A DNA stretch of 64,000 nucleotides from Rhodospirillales bacterium (GTDB lineage: Bacteria > Pseudomonadota > Alphaproteobacteria > ATCC43930 > CGMCC-115725). Both the position numbers and the translations under genes were made by a program. Positions within the stretch are counted from its first letter, which is position 1; each line of letters opens with the position of its first letter. Below, piece by piece: positions 29,971 to 40,530 of this stretch. Under the pieces are notes generated by a model. It saw only the letters and a list, made by a program, of their open reading frames with translations, searched no databases and was not told the DNA's origin. The stretch lies in contig JAQGIC010000034.1 in the NCBI GenBank assembly GCA_028288725.1, forward strand, positions 46,058-110,057, given 5' to 3'.

Positions 29971-31368
29971 ATGACCGTTACCGTCCGCTTCGCCCCCTCG
30001 CCGACCGGCTACCTCCATATCGGCGGCGCCCGCACCGCACTGTTCAACTGGCTGTTCGCGCGCCATCACGGCGGCCAATGCCTGCTGCGCATCGAAGATA
30101 CCGACAAGGCGCGCTCGACCGAACCGGCGATCGAGGCGATCATCGACGGCCTCGCCTGGCTGGGCCTGCCGTTCGACGGCGAGATCGTGATGCAGTCGGA
30201 GCGCGCACCGCGCCATGCCGAGGTCGCCCATGCCATGCTCGCGGCCGGCACCGCCTATCGGTGCTATTGCTCGCCCGAAGAGTTGGAGGCGATGCGCGAG
30301 AAGGCGCGCGCGGCCGGCAAGCCGATCCGCTACGACGGCACCTGGCGCGACCGCGACCCGGCGGAGGCGCCGGAAGGCGTGAAGCCGGTCATCCGGCTCC
30401 GGGCGCCGCAGACCGGCTCGACCGTGATCCAGGATGGCGTCCAGGGCGAGGTGACGGTCGCGAACGAGCAGATGGACGATCTGGTCCTGCTGCGTGCCGA
30501 CGGCTCGCCGACCTATATGCTGTCGGTCGTGGTCGATGATTTCGACATGGGCATCACCCATGTCATCCGCGGCGACGATCACCTGACCAATGCCTTCCGC
30601 CAGACCCAGATCTATCTGGCCAACGGCTGGGCCGTGCCGCAGTTCAGCCATATCCCGCTGATCCATGGACCCGACGGCGCCAAGCTGTCGAAGCGGCACG
30701 GCGCGCTCGGCATCGAGGCCTATCGCGAGATGGGCTACTTGCCGGAGGCGCTGCGCAACTATCTGCTCCGGCTCGGCTGGGGCCATGGCGACGACGAGAT
30801 CATCAGCGGCGAACAGGCGATCGAATGGTTCGATCTGCCCGGCATCGGCCGCGCGCCGGCGCGGCTCGATTTCGCCAAGCTCGACAATCTTAACGGCCAT
30901 TACATCCGCCAGGCCGAGGACGCCCGCCTGGTCGATCTCCTGGCCGAACGGATCGGGCCGTTCAACCAGGCGCAGCGGGCCATCCTGCTCGCCGCGATGG
31001 CGGGGCTGAAGGCGCGGGCGAAGACCTTGGTCGAACTGGCCGACAATGCGCGCTTCTATGTGGCGCTCCGGCCGATCCCATTGGACGACAAGGCCATGGC
31101 GCAGGGCACGCCGGAGGCGCGCGCGCTGCTGACGCGGCTGGCGATGGCCCTCGGGAACCAGGCCGACTGGCAGGAAGCGCCGCTCGAAACGGCCGTTCGC
31201 GCCTTCATCGAATCCGAGGGCGTCAAGCTCGGCGCGGTGGCACAGCCGCTGCGCGCAGCGCTCGCCGGCGCCGTGACCTCGCCGGGTATTTTCGAGGTCA
31301 TGGCGGTGCTCGGCCGGGATGAGGCGCTTGGCCGCATCCGCGATTTTTCGGGCCTCACCTCTGTTTAA
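29971..31368 (+). CDS. gltX: Glutamate--tRNA ligase
   Basis: A 465-residue class-I synthetase with the HIGH-type motif [15 protein letters not shown] at 11-25 and the KMSKS-type motif AKLSKRHG near 235, plus [10 protein letters not shown]. The C-terminal helical domain is of discriminating or non-discriminating GluRS type, which cannot be decided by eye. It is divergent from comEC with a 204-base gap and precedes gltA by 102 bases. Confidence 0.96.
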   Translation: MTVTVRFAPSPTGYLHIGGARTALFNWLFARHHGGQCLLRIEDTDKARSTEPAIEAIIDGLAWLGLPFDGEIVMQSERAPRHAEVAHAMLAAGTAYRCYCSPEELEAMREKARAAGKPIRYDGTWRDRDPAEAPEGVKPVIRLRAPQTGSTVIQDGVQGEVTVANEQMDDLVLLRADGSPTYMLSVVVDDFDMGITHVIRGDDHLTNAFRQTQIYLANGWAVPQFSHIPLIHGPDGAKLSKRHGALGIEAYREMGYLPEALRNYLLRLGWGHGDDEIISGEQAIEWFDLPGIGRAPARLDFAKLDNLNGHYIRQAEDARLVDLLAERIGPFNQAQRAILLAAMAGLKARAKTLVELADNARFYVALRPIPLDDKAMAQGTPEARALLTRLAMALGNQADWQEAPLETAVRAFIESEGVKLGAVAQPLRAALAGAVTSPGIFEVMAVLGRDEALGRIRDFSGLTSV

Positions 31369-31470
31369 TCAACGCCTTAAGAACGATATTTGCTAAGATG
31401 TGCAGAGCAGCATATGGTGCTTTTCGCCGCCGCCGCCGCATCCCTTTGCCTCCCATAGGGGACATTCCGA

Positions 31471-32799
31471 ATGGACAGCAAAACCTCAGCATCCGGCTCG
31501 GGCGCCACTTCCGAGACGGTCACGCTGATCGATAATTCTACCGGTAAGCAGGTCACCCTGCCCCTGATCTCCGGCTCGGTCGGCCCCAAGGTCATCGACA
31601 TCCGCAAGCTCTACGCGGAGACCGGCCATTTCACGTTCGATCCCGGCTATACCTCGACCGGCTCCTGCGAGTCGAAGATCACCTATATCGACGGTGACAA
31701 CGGCGTGCTGCTGTATCGCGGCATCCCGATCGAGGAATTGGCCGAGCACAGCGATTTCCCCGAGACCTGCTACCTGCTGCTGAACGGCGAACTGCCGACG
31801 GCGCAGGAGAAGAGCAAGTTCGAGCGCGACATCACCATGCACACGATGGTGCATGAACAGCTGTCGACCTTCTATCGCGGGTTCCGTCGCGACGCCCATC
31901 CGATGGCTGTCATGTGCGGCGTCGTGGGCGCGCTGTCGGCGTTCTACCATGACTCGACCGACATCCATGACCCGGCCCAGCGCAAGATCGCCTCGTACCG
32001 GTTGATCGCCAAGATGCCGACGATCGCGGCCATGGCGTATAAATACTCGGCCGGCCAGCCGTTCATATATCCGAAGAACTCGCTGAATTTCGCCGAGAAC
32101 TTCCTGCACATGTGCTTCGCCGTGCCGTGCGAGGAATATGTCGTCAGCCCGACGCTGGCCAAGGCCATGGACCGGATTTTCGTGCTCCATGCCGATCACG
32201 AGCAGAACGCCTCGACCTCAACCGTCCGCCTCGCCGGCTCGTCGGGCGCCAATCCGTTCGCCTGTATCGCCGCCGGCATCGCCTCGCTCTGGGGCCCCGC
32301 CCACGGCGGCGCCAACGAGGCCGTGCTGAAGATGCTCGACGAGATCGGGCATAAGAGCAAGATCCCCGAATTCGTGAAGCGCGCCAAGGACAAGAACGAT
32401 TCGTTCCGTCTGATGGGCTTCGGTCACCGGGTCTATAAGAACTTCGATCCGCGCGCCAAGGTGATGCGCCAGACCTGCTACGACGTGCTGAACGAACTGG
32501 GCGTCCATGACGACCGTCTCGAGCTGGCGATGGAGCTGGAGAAGCTGGCGCTCGAGGATGATTACTTCGTCGAGCGGAAGCTGTATCCGAACGTCGATTT
32601 CTATTCCGGCATCATCCTGAAGGCGATGGGCTTCCCGGTTTCGATGTTCACCGTGCTGTTCGCGGTGGCTCGGACCGTGGGCTGGGTCGCCCAGTGGAAC
32701 GAGATGATCGAGGACGATGGCCAGAAGATCGGCCGTCCGCGTCAGCTCTACACCGGTACCGATCAGCGGGCCTATGTCGCTCTGACGGCGCGTGGATAA
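31471..32799 (+). CDS. gltA: Citrate synthase (type II hexameric class)
   Basis: A 442-residue protein with [16 protein letters not shown] and [13 protein letters not shown] in the N-terminal domain, and the signature [17 protein letters not shown] with the active-site histidine and the aspartate in [14 protein letters not shown]. It condenses oxaloacetate and acetyl-CoA. The N-terminal extension [17 protein letters not shown] is typical of NADH-sensitive proteobacterial enzymes. The upstream 102 bases contain a -10-like TAAGAT at 31394-31399. Confidence 0.97.
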   Translation: MDSKTSASGSGATSETVTLIDNSTGKQVTLPLISGSVGPKVIDIRKLYAETGHFTFDPGYTSTGSCESKITYIDGDNGVLLYRGIPIEELAEHSDFPETCYLLLNGELPTAQEKSKFERDITMHTMVHEQLSTFYRGFRRDAHPMAVMCGVVGALSAFYHDSTDIHDPAQRKIASYRLIAKMPTIAAMAYKYSAGQPFIYPKNSLNFAENFLHMCFAVPCEEYVVSPTLAKAMDRIFVLHADHEQNASTSTVRLAGSSGANPFACIAAGIASLWGPAHGGANEAVLKMLDEIGHKSKIPEFVKRAKDKNDSFRLMGFGHRVYKNFDPRAKVMRQTCYDVLNELGVHDDRLELAMELEKLALEDDYFVERKLYPNVDFYSGIILKAMGFPVSMFTVLFAVARTVGWVAQWNEMIEDDGQKIGRPRQLYTGTDQRAYVALTARG

Positions 32800-33004
32800 C
32801 GGTTTCCATAAAGTAACCAACCAACCGAAGGCCGGCGAGGCCCTGGATCGCGCCTTCGATCCAACCTCGTCCGTCCTTCGGGGGGTTCGTCTTGTCGCGT
32901 CCAACGACAACCGTGCGCCCCTGAACCTGCGCCTGAAGCGCGCCGTGCTGCTGCTGATCGCCGGCGGCGCCGCGATCTGGCTGTTCTGGACCGGGCTGCG
33001 CTAG
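32792..33004 (+). CDS. Small single-pass membrane protein of unknown function
   Basis: A 70-residue ORF starting GTG at 32792 and overlapping the gltA stop by 8 bases. Residues 1-47 are polar ([17 protein letters not shown]), then one membrane helix (about 48-68, [19 protein letters not shown]) close to the C-terminus. The positive residues before the helix suggest a cytoplasmic N-terminus. Support is the overlap with gltA, the tidy topology, and the fact that its TAG abuts the repeat just as other true gene ends do. I do not recognise it. Confidence 0.5.
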   Translation: MDNGFHKVTNQPKAGEALDRAFDPTSSVLRGVRLVASNDNRAPLNLRLKRAVLLLIAGGAAIWLFWTGLR

Positions 33005-33068
33005 AGCCTAATCCGATCAAACCGGCTCGGTTCGATCGGTGGATCAGCCTCTAAATATTTGATCTAGA
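33003..33068. repeat. Palindromic intergenic repeat, module 2 plus tail (site C)
   Basis: Module 2 (33003-33052) begins within the TAG of the small membrane protein gene, followed by AAATATTTGATCTAGA (33053-33068), the same tail as site B. Module 1 is missing here. It lies between convergent genes, 48 bases before the end of lpxB. Confidence 0.82.
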
Positions 33069-33116
33069 CTTCTCTCACCGTTCCGACTGTTCGACCGTCA
33101 CGGCGTAAAACTGCGA

Positions 33117-34283
33117 TTAGCGGGCGGCGACCAGCGCCAGGATCGTGTCGGCGGCCTTCAGGCTGGGGGCCTCGCCACCGAGACCGATCTGCAGCAACGC
33201 CGCCTGAGAGCCTTCGATCTGCTCGCGCGCAGCGCCAGGATCGGTCAGCAGCCGCTCGACCTCGGCGGTCAACCGCTCTGGCGTGCAATCATGCTGGAGC
33301 AGTTCTGGAATGAGCGGCCGATCGAGCAGCAGATTGACCAAGGTCGCGTACTTGATCTTGACCGTCCGGCTGACGACGAAATGGGTCGGCCCCCAGATGC
33401 GATAGGCGATCACCATCGGCACGCGCGCCATCGCCAGTTCCAGCGCCACTGTGCCCGACGCCGCGAGCGCCGCGGTGCTCGCGGCGAAACTGTCGAACTT
33501 CTCCGCCGCCCCGCGCACCAGCACGACCCGGACCGCCCAGTCGGCGACCGCGGCTGCGACATGATCGGCCACGGTTTCGACCGTCGGCACCACGACCACC
33601 AGATCCGGGAAGCGTTGCCGCAGCCGCTCGACGGTCTGGCGGAACACCGGCAGGAGCCGCTTGATCTCGCCGCGCCGGCTGCCGGGCAGCACACACAGCA
33701 CCGTGGCGTCGGGCGCGATATCATGGCGGGCGCGGAAGGCCGGCCCGTCGCCCCGATCGGCGCCGCCTTCGATGACCGGATGTCCGACATAGGTGGCCGG
33801 CAGCTTCACATGCTCGAAATAGGGCGGCTCGAACGGCAGGAGGGTCAGGAGATGGTCGGCCGCCTTCGCCGCCGAATAGGCCCGGTGCGCCCGCCAGGCC
33901 CAGACCATCGGCGCCACGTAATGCACCAGCAGCGGGCGCGGCAGCTTGAGCTTGATCTTCTCCGTCACGCGGAAGCAGAAGCCGGAGCTGTCGATGGTGA
34001 CGACCGCGACCGGCGCCTTCGCCTCGATGTCGGCGATGGTCTCGCGGATCCGGCGGATCAGATTGATCAGCTGCGGCGCGATCTCGACCATACCCATGAT
34101 GGCGAGTTCGCGGATCGGCAGCAGGGTGACGAGCCCCTCCTCCGCCATGCGTTCGCCGCCGATGCCGGCAAAGCGCACCTTGCCGCCCAGCCGCTGGCGC
34201 AGCGCCCGCATCAGACGGGCGCCGATCACGTCGCCCGACGGCTCTCCGGCGATGAGGTAGTACAGCGGAGAGGTTTCGCTCAC
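33117..34283 (-). CDS. lpxB: Lipid-A-disaccharide synthase
   Basis: A 388-residue glycosyltransferase (GT19) with LIAGEPSGDVIGARLM at the N-terminus, VHYVAPMVWAWR, PFEPPYFEH, YVGHPVIEG, LPGSRRGEIKRLLPVF and ASGTVALELAMARVPMVIAYR. It joins UDP-diacylglucosamine and lipid X to form the lipid A disaccharide. GTG at 34283 is chosen because it overlaps the lpxI TGA (GTGA); ATG at 34298 would add five residues. It ends the long lipid A run. Confidence 0.95.
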   Translation of the reverse strand: MSETSPLYYLIAGEPSGDVIGARLMRALRQRLGGKVRFAGIGGERMAEEGLVTLLPIRELAIMGMVEIAPQLINLIRRIRETIADIEAKAPVAVVTIDSSGFCFRVTEKIKLKLPRPLLVHYVAPMVWAWRAHRAYSAAKAADHLLTLLPFEPPYFEHVKLPATYVGHPVIEGGADRGDGPAFRARHDIAPDATVLCVLPGSRRGEIKRLLPVFRQTVERLRQRFPDLVVVVPTVETVADHVAAAVADWAVRVVLVRGAAEKFDSFAASTAALAASGTVALELAMARVPMVIAYRIWGPTHFVVSRTVKIKYATLVNLLLDRPLIPELLQHDCTPERLTAEVERLLTDPGAAREQIEGSQAALLQIGLGGEAPSLKAADTILALVAAR

Positions 34284-35101
34284 GACGGCTTCCTGCATCC
34301 GATCACGAACAGGCCGAGCTTGTCGGCCAGTGCCGTGACCGTCTCGCGGTCGATGACCAGGCTGCCGCCGGCCTCGATCGCGATGCCGCGCAGGCCCGCC
34401 TGATGGGCCAGTTCGATGGTCTGCGGCCCGATGGTCGGCAGATCGGCGCGGCGTTCCTGTTCGGGCTTCTTGGCCTTGACCAGCACGCCGCCGGGTCCCT
34501 CGCGCCGCCACTCGCCGCACCGGCGGATGAGCGCGTCGGTGCCCTCGATCGCCTCGACGCCCAGCACGACACCCTGCTGCACGATCGCGGCCTGGCCGAT
34601 GTCGAGCACGCCCAGGGTCTCGACCACGCGGAAGCCATGGGCGATATCGACCTCGGCCTGCGCATCAGGCCGGTGCCGCCCGTACAGTCCCTCGAACGCG
34701 ACCGCGTCGGTCAGGACCGTATCGACGCCGACCAGGGTGAAGCCCTCGGACTCGAGCTCCTTGATCACGGCGGTCAGCAAGCCGTCGTCGCCCAAGGCCC
34801 GCAGGCCGACCTTGGCATAGAGCTTGGCGGCGCGCCAATCCGGTCTGAGGCTGGAGAGCGAGGGTCGCTTCAGCGCCCCGGCCATCACCAGCTCGACCAC
34901 GCCCTGTTCCTTCAAGAGCTTGATGCCGGCACCGGCAGCACCCAGCCGGATCCAGGCATGGGGCGCACCGGCAACCGTCGCCGCCTCGGCCTCGCCCTCG
35001 ATCGCGAGCACGAAATAGGGCCGTCCGATCTCGCGGCATTTCTGGGCCAGCTTCGCCGGCAGCGCGCCGCCGCCGGCGACGATGCCCAGTTTAGGCGCCA
35101 T
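34280..35101 (-). CDS. lpxI: UDP-2,3-diacylglucosamine pyrophosphatase LpxI
   Basis: A 273-residue DUF1009-type protein with KLGIVAGGGALPAKLAQKC, FVLAIEGEA, VELVMAGALKRPSL and the C-terminal domain containing VLVKAKKPEQERRADLPTIG with conserved acidic and basic residues. It produces lipid X (2,3-diacylglucosamine-1-phosphate), replacing LpxH in many alphaproteobacteria. It overlaps lpxA by 11 bases upstream and lpxB by 4 bases downstream. Confidence 0.95.
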   Translation of the reverse strand: MAPKLGIVAGGGALPAKLAQKCREIGRPYFVLAIEGEAEAATVAGAPHAWIRLGAAGAGIKLLKEQGVVELVMAGALKRPSLSSLRPDWRAAKLYAKVGLRALGDDGLLTAVIKELESEGFTLVGVDTVLTDAVAFEGLYGRHRPDAQAEVDIAHGFRVVETLGVLDIGQAAIVQQGVVLGVEAIEGTDALIRRCGEWRREGPGGVLVKAKKPEQERRADLPTIGPQTIELAHQAGLRGIAIEAGGSLVIDRETVTALADKLGLFVIGCRKPS

Positions 35102-35891
35102 GGTCCGTGTCAGGCTGCACCAATCCGCGGCTCGAATTCGACCGGATAAAGTCGATGATCTCGCTTACCGCGGCATAGTCGGCATAGCGCGCGCTCACCG
35201 CCGTCAGCCGGTCGGCGAAAGTCCCGGCGTCGCCGAACAGCTCGCCATAGGCCTGCCGAATGGCCCGGATCTCGTCCGTCGAAAAGCCGTTGCGCTGCAA
35301 ACCGCGCAGATTGAGCCCGCCCAGGCGTGCCCGATCGCCCACGACCATGCCGTAGGGGATGACGTCGCGCTCGACGCCGGTCAGGCCGCCGACCATGGCA
35401 TAGGGTCCGATGCGGCAGAACTGGTGAACGGCGGAGAGACCGCCCAGGACGACGAAATCACCGATGATGACATGCCCGGCCAGCGTGCCATTGTTCGCGA
35501 ACACCACGTCGTTGCCGACCTGGCAGTCGTGACCGATATGGACACCGGTCATGAACAGCCCGCGATCGCCGACCTTGGTCAGCATGCCGCCGCCCTCGGT
35601 CCCGATGTTCATCGTGACGCCTTCGCGGATCACGTTGTCCGCACCAATCTCGAGGCGGGCCGGCTCGCCCTTGTATTTCTTGTCCTGGGGCACCTGCCCC
35701 AGCGACGAGAACGGAAAGGCGCGGGTCCGCTGCCCAATCCGGGTCTTGCCGGTCACGACGACATGGGATTGCAGCACCACGCCGGCCTCGAGCGTGACCT
35801 CGGGCCCAACGCAGCAATAGGGGCCGATCGTGACGTCGTCGGCAAGCTCGGCGCCCGCCTCGACGATGGCTGTCGCGTGAATCTGGGACAT
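35091..35891 (-). CDS. lpxA: UDP-N-acetylglucosamine O-acyltransferase
   Basis: A 266-residue left-handed beta-helix of hexapeptide repeats (MSQIHATAIVEAGAEL onward), with the catalytic-histidine segment GLSAVHQFCRIG and GLNLRGLQRNGFS before the helical C-terminus. It adds the 3-hydroxyacyl chain to UDP-GlcNAc in the first lipid A step. It lies 15 bases after fabZ. Confidence 0.96.
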   Translation of the reverse strand: MSQIHATAIVEAGAELADDVTIGPYCCVGPEVTLEAGVVLQSHVVVTGKTRIGQRTRAFPFSSLGQVPQDKKYKGEPARLEIGADNVIREGVTMNIGTEGGGMLTKVGDRGLFMTGVHIGHDCQVGNDVVFANNGTLAGHVIIGDFVVLGGLSAVHQFCRIGPYAMVGGLTGVERDVIPYGMVVGDRARLGGLNLRGLQRNGFSTDEIRAIRQAYGELFGDAGTFADRLTAVSARYADYAAVSEIIDFIRSNSSRGLVQPDTDHGA

Positions 35892-35906
35892 GGACCCGTT
35901 TGCCGA

Positions 35907-36374
35907 TCAGCCGTTGTCGACGATCATCGCGGTGTAGGTCGCCTCGGCCATCAGCTGGCCGTCGACCCGCGCCTCGCCGGCGAAGCGCCAGACGTTCCCG
36001 CGGTTGCGTTCTTTCTTGACGTGGATGCGCAGCTGATCGCCCGGCACCACCGGCTTGCGGAACCGCGCGTTCTCGACGCTCATGAAATAGACCAGGCGCT
36101 TGTCCGACTTCGGCATCGACTGCACCACGACACAGGCCGCGGTCTGCGCCATCGCCTCGATGATCAAGACGCCGGGCATGATCGGGCGCCCGGGGAAGTG
36201 GCCCTGGAAGAACGGCTCGTTGAACGTGACATTCTTGATGCCGACCGCGCTCTCGTTCGGTACCAGCTCGACCAGCTTGTCGATCAACAGGAACGGATAC
36301 CGGTGCGGCAACAGCTCCATGATTTGGAGAATGTCGAGATCGGGTACCGATCCCTTCTGCTCGACCGAGTCCAT
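35907..36374 (-). CDS. fabZ: 3-hydroxyacyl-ACP dehydratase FabZ
   Basis: A 155-residue hotdog-fold protein with [14 protein letters not shown] and [19 protein letters not shown], which hold the active-site histidine and glutamate. It dehydrates 3-hydroxyacyl-ACP, competing with LpxA and LpxD for the same precursors; placement between lpxD and lpxA is conserved. Spacing to lpxD is 4 bases. Confidence 0.96.
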   Translation of the reverse strand: MDSVEQKGSVPDLDILQIMELLPHRYPFLLIDKLVELVPNESAVGIKNVTFNEPFFQGHFPGRPIMPGVLIIEAMAQTAACVVVQSMPKSDKRLVYFMSVENARFRKPVVPGDQLRIHVKKERNRGNVWRFAGEARVDGQLMAEATYTAMIVDNG

Positions 36375-36378
36375 CAGC

Positions 36379-37401
36379 TTACTGGTCCTTCTTTCTAGTC
36401 ATTCGATTGAGCACGGCGGTCTGGCGATGCCATTGCAGGATCGGCACCGCCGGGCTTCCGCCGACGGCCCCGCCGGCCGGCACGTCCCGGGTAACGCCGC
36501 TCTGGCCGCCGACCCGGACGCCATCACCAAGCGAAAGATGCCCGGTGATGCCGGCCTGACCGCCGACCGTGACGAAGTCGCCCAACCGGGACGATCCGGA
36601 AATGCCGCTCTGCGCAACCATCACGCAGCCGCGTCCCAGCACGACGTTGTGGGCGATCTGCACCAAATTATCAATCATCGAGCCCGCGCCGATGACCGTA
36701 TCCGGCCCGGCGCCGCGATCGACCGTCGAATTGGCGCCGATCTCGACATCATCGCCGATCCGGACGCGCCCGAGCTGCGGAATCTTTACATGGCCGGACG
36801 GATCCATCGCGAAGCCGAAGCCGTCCTGGCCGACGCGCACGCCCGGATAGAGCGTGACGCGATCGCCCATCAGGCAATGGCTGACCGTGACGTTGGCCTC
36901 GATCAGGCAGTCCCTGCCGATGATGCAGCCGTCGCCGATCACCGAGTTGGCGCCGATCGAGGTGCCCGCGCCGATCTCGACGCGAGCGCCGATGACGACA
37001 TGGGGGGCGATCGCCACCCCCTCGCCCAGCACCGCCGTCGGGTCGACCACCGCGCTGGGCGCGATGCCGGCCGGCGAGCGCGGCGCCGGATAGAACCGGC
37101 GCGCCGCGCGGGCGAAGGCGATATAGGGATTGGCGGTCAGCAACAGCGTCATGCCGGCCGGTGCCTTGTGGGCCTGATCCGGATGGACGAAAGCGGCACC
37201 CGCCTTCGAGGCACCGAAGGCGGCGGCGTATTTCGGATTGGCCAGAAACGTGACGTGCGCCGAGCCCGCCACGTCGAGCGGCGCCACGTCGCCGATCGAC
37301 AGGCCGCTCTGACCGGCGCCGCCGATCTCGGCACCGGTCAGGTGCGCGAGTTCGGCGACGGTGAACGGACCGGCCGCACGGAAGAACCGCGGATCGGCCA
37401 T
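36379..37401 (-). CDS. lpxD: UDP-3-O-(3-hydroxyacyl)glucosamine N-acyltransferase
   Basis: A 340-residue protein with an N-terminal uridine-binding domain ([25 protein letters not shown]) and a hexapeptide-repeat helix containing [18 protein letters not shown] and the catalytic histidine in [11 protein letters not shown]. It adds the N-linked acyl chain in lipid A synthesis. It lies 13 bases after ompH. Confidence 0.96.
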   Translation of the reverse strand: MADPRFFRAAGPFTVAELAHLTGAEIGGAGQSGLSIGDVAPLDVAGSAHVTFLANPKYAAAFGASKAGAAFVHPDQAHKAPAGMTLLLTANPYIAFARAARRFYPAPRSPAGIAPSAVVDPTAVLGEGVAIAPHVVIGARVEIGAGTSIGANSVIGDGCIIGRDCLIEANVTVSHCLMGDRVTLYPGVRVGQDGFGFAMDPSGHVKIPQLGRVRIGDDVEIGANSTVDRGAGPDTVIGAGSMIDNLVQIAHNVVLGRGCVMVAQSGISGSSRLGDFVTVGGQAGITGHLSLGDGVRVGGQSGVTRDVPAGGAVGGSPAVPILQWHRQTAVLNRMTRKKDQ

Positions 37402-37414
37402 TCGCTCGTTACTC

Positions 37415-38119
37415 TTACTTCTTCTTCGCCGACGCGGCCGGTGCCGCGGCCGGGGCGTTCTTCGCGGCCGCCGCTGCGGGAGCGGGCTGAGCGCCGGCGA
37501 TGTCGGACGTCTTCGGGACCGTCAGCGTCAGCGCCGGCAGCTTCGCGTCCAGGCGGGTCAGCGCTTCCTGGCTGGCGTCGTAGCTCGTCTCATAGAGCGG
37601 CACCTGGGACTTGTAGAGCACCAGATTGGCGCCGCGCTCGCCGGCCAGCTGCTGCACGACGCCGGTGAGCGCCTCGGTCAGCTTCTGCTTGGCATCGTTG
37701 AAGCCCAGGCCCAGGGCGCGCTCGCGCAGCTGCGCCTCGCGCTGATAGGCCTGGACCTTCTGCTGGAACTCACGGGCTTTCGCCTCCCAGGCCTCGGCCG
37801 GAGTGGTGCCGTGCGCCTTCTGCAGCTCGGCATCCTCGGCGCGCAGGTCGTTCTCCTTCTGGGCGAACTCCTTCTGCATCCCCCCGCGCTGCGCATCGGC
37901 CTGCGACTGGATCGACTTGCCGGCCTTGGAAACCGACATGATGCCTTCGTAATCGATGATCATCACGATCGGGGCCGGCACCGGCGGCGGCGCGTTGGTG
38001 CCCGAGGACAGGGGCGCGGCCGGTGCCGTGGCCGGCTGTGCGGCTTGGGCGGCACCCGCCACCGACGCGCCGATCAAAAGAGCGACGATGGCCGCCCGGT
38101 GGAAATTGACGCGAATCAT
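37415..38119 (-). CDS. ompH: OmpH/Skp-family periplasmic chaperone
   Basis: A 234-residue protein with a cleavable signal peptide ([12 protein letters not shown] at about 16-27), a short Pro/Ala linker, then a long helical body with [20 protein letters not shown] and [19 protein letters not shown], the Skp coiled-coil arms, and an Ala-rich tail ending KKK. It holds outer membrane proteins on their way to BamA, whose gene is 14 bases upstream. It is longer than E. coli Skp owing to the low-complexity ends. Confidence 0.9.
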   Translation of the reverse strand: MIRVNFHRAAIVALLIGASVAGAAQAAQPATAPAAPLSSGTNAPPPVPAPIVMIIDYEGIMSVSKAGKSIQSQADAQRGGMQKEFAQKENDLRAEDAELQKAHGTTPAEAWEAKAREFQQKVQAYQREAQLRERALGLGFNDAKQKLTEALTGVVQQLAGERGANLVLYKSQVPLYETSYDASQEALTRLDAKLPALTLTVPKTSDIAGAQPAPAAAAAKNAPAAAPAASAKKK

Positions 38120-38133
38120 GAAGAAATCCTTGC

Positions 38134-40455
38134 TTAGAACTTAGTGCCGAAGCTGACGCGAAAAACTTCCGTCTGGTCATTGGGCGCTTTGAGAACCGGA
38201 ACGCCGAGATCGATCTTGATCGGACCCATCGGAGATTTCCAGGACAGGCCGACGCCGGACGCCATTCGTATCTGATGGCTGTCTTGGATCGGTTCGCCGG
38301 CGATCCGCGTCACATCGATACCGAACGCAGAACCGGCATCGACGAAGACGCGACCGGTCAGGCCGAGTTCCTCGGGCAAGCCAAGCGGCACTTGCTGGGT
38401 CGCCTGGACGGTGTAGTACCGGTTGGCGCCCAGGCTGTCGCTCGTGAGAATGTCGCGCGGGCCGATACCCGCATTGGCAAAGCCGCGCAGATTGTCGCCA
38501 CCGATGAAGAACCGGTCGGACAGCCGCACGCCCGCACCCAAGCCATTGATGTCGCCCGCTTCGGCCACGATCCCGACCGTCCATTTCGGATACCAGGTGT
38601 GATAGACGCCGGCGCTGACGATCTGCTTCGAGTAGCTGATGTTGCCGCCAAGGCCGGCGATCGTGTCCTGCAGCTGCAGATAATAGCCGCTGGACGGCTC
38701 GAGCCGATTGTCGCGCTGATCGTACACCAGGGTCTGACCGACCGAGGATTCGTTCGCCGTGCCCGACTGTTGCGTCACATAGATCGACGCCGAGGTCGCG
38801 ATGTTGGTGATCTGGTCCTGGCGGATCGTATAATTGATCGTGTCGTGGATGTTTTCGGACAGGTCGAAGCCCAACCGGAACGTCGTACCGATCGAATATT
38901 GATCGTAGTTCTGCAGACGCTGATTGTTCTGCTGGATCCGGAAGATGTCGAAGCCGGCGGCGAGCTGCCGGTCGAGGAAATAGGGCTCGGTGAAGCTCAA
39001 GTCCAGCAGGTTGCTATATTGCGAGATGGTGCCGTTGAGGCGCAGATCCTGACCGCGGCCGAGCAGATTGCGCTCGTGGATGCCGAAATTGCCCAACAGG
39101 CCCTGAGTCGTCGAGAAGCCGGTACCGATGGTCAGGTCGCCGGTCGATTGCTCTTCGACATTGACCGTAATGACGGTCTTGTCGGGCGCCGACCCCTGGG
39201 CATTGGTCACGTCGACCTTCTTGAAGAAGCCCAGATTCTTGAGGTTCTGCTCGGACTTCTTGACCTTCGACGTGTTGAAGGCGTCGCCTTCGGCCAATTG
39301 GAACTCGCGGCGGATGACGGTATCCAGCGTACGCACGTTCCCGTTCACGTCGATCCGCTCGACATAGACCCGCGGTCCCTCGGCGATGTCGTAGGTCAGA
39401 TCGATCGTTCGCGCGTCCTTGTTGCGGGTGATCAAGGGGCGCACGTCGATGAAGGCATAGCCGCGGTCGCCGACGGCATTGGTCAGCTTGTCGATCGACT
39501 TCTCGATCAGATCGGCGTTGTACCATTCGCCGTCCTTGGTCAGGACGACCGGCATCAGATCGGCCGGCGTCAGATCCTTGAGGCCGACATTCATGCCGAT
39601 ATGGCCGAAATGGTAGCGCTCGCCCTCGTCGATCGTGAAGGTCAGGATGAAGCCGTCGCGCGCCGGCGTCAGCTCGGCCACGGCGGAGACGACCCGGAAA
39701 TCGGCGTAGCCGTTCGACAGGTAGTATTTGCGCAGCAGCTCGCGGTCGTAGGTCACGCGATCCGGGTCGTAATTGTCGTCGCTCGACAGGAAGCGATACC
39801 AGCGCGACTCCTTGGTCTGGATGATGTGCTGGAGATCGTCGTTCGCGAACGCCTTGTTCCCGATGAAATTGATGCTGTTGATGCCGGTCAGCTTGCCCTC
39901 GTTGATCTCGAACACGAGATCGACGCGGTTCTGCGGCAATTGGATGATCTTGGGCTCGACCGTGACGGCGAAGCGACCGCTGCGGCGATAGAGATCCAGG
40001 ATGCGCTTCACGTCTGCCTGCACGCGGGTCCGGGTATAGACCGTGCGCGGCTTCAGCTGCACCTCGTCGTTGAGCGCCTTGTCGTCGAACCGATCGTTGC
40101 CCTCGTAGGCGACGCGATTGATGATCGGGTTCTCGACGACCTTGACGATCAGAGCGTTGCCGTCGCGGCGCATGGTCACGTCGGCGAACAGGCCCGTCGC
40201 GAACAGGACCTTCAGCGATTTGTCGAGCTTTTCAGCGTCGAACTGATCGCCGGGCTGCACCGTCAGATAGGAGCGGACGGTTTCCGGTTCGATTCGCTCC
40301 GATCCCTCGATGCGAACCTCTTCCACCGTGCCGCCCATCTGGACTTGCGCCAGCTGAGATGACTGGGCGAGCGCGCTCGAGAAACTCGGCAGCGCCAACG
40401 TCAATGCGACTACGGCCGTGCCGCAACGCAGAAGAACATCCAAAGCTGGACGCAA
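38134..40455 (-). CDS. bamA: Outer membrane protein assembly factor BamA
   Basis: A 773-residue Omp85 protein: signal peptide, POTRA domains from about residue 43 (VEEVRIEGSERIEPETVRSY) to 430, then a 16-stranded barrel with the conserved loop motif VRLSDRFFIGGDNLRGF and terminal phenylalanine (RVSFGTKF). It inserts beta-barrel proteins. It lies 75 bases after rseP in the rpsB-to-lpxB run. Confidence 0.97.
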   Translation of the reverse strand: MRPALDVLLRCGTAVVALTLALPSFSSALAQSSQLAQVQMGGTVEEVRIEGSERIEPETVRSYLTVQPGDQFDAEKLDKSLKVLFATGLFADVTMRRDGNALIVKVVENPIINRVAYEGNDRFDDKALNDEVQLKPRTVYTRTRVQADVKRILDLYRRSGRFAVTVEPKIIQLPQNRVDLVFEINEGKLTGINSINFIGNKAFANDDLQHIIQTKESRWYRFLSSDDNYDPDRVTYDRELLRKYYLSNGYADFRVVSAVAELTPARDGFILTFTIDEGERYHFGHIGMNVGLKDLTPADLMPVVLTKDGEWYNADLIEKSIDKLTNAVGDRGYAFIDVRPLITRNKDARTIDLTYDIAEGPRVYVERIDVNGNVRTLDTVIRREFQLAEGDAFNTSKVKKSEQNLKNLGFFKKVDVTNAQGSAPDKTVITVNVEEQSTGDLTIGTGFSTTQGLLGNFGIHERNLLGRGQDLRLNGTISQYSNLLDLSFTEPYFLDRQLAAGFDIFRIQQNNQRLQNYDQYSIGTTFRLGFDLSENIHDTINYTIRQDQITNIATSASIYVTQQSGTANESSVGQTLVYDQRDNRLEPSSGYYLQLQDTIAGLGGNISYSKQIVSAGVYHTWYPKWTVGIVAEAGDINGLGAGVRLSDRFFIGGDNLRGFANAGIGPRDILTSDSLGANRYYTVQATQQVPLGLPEELGLTGRVFVDAGSAFGIDVTRIAGEPIQDSHQIRMASGVGLSWKSPMGPIKIDLGVPVLKAPNDQTEVFRVSFGTKF

Positions 40456-40530
40456 ATTGTCCCCCGCCCCTACGCGAATGCAGATTTTAGGTCACGATAC
40501 CCGGCCAAAAGCCGCATCCCGCGATCCAGA

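Noticed and set aside
38275..40362. 695-codon forward ORF opposite bamA
   Set aside because: Shadow of the bamA frame; no signal peptide, domain or ribosome site.
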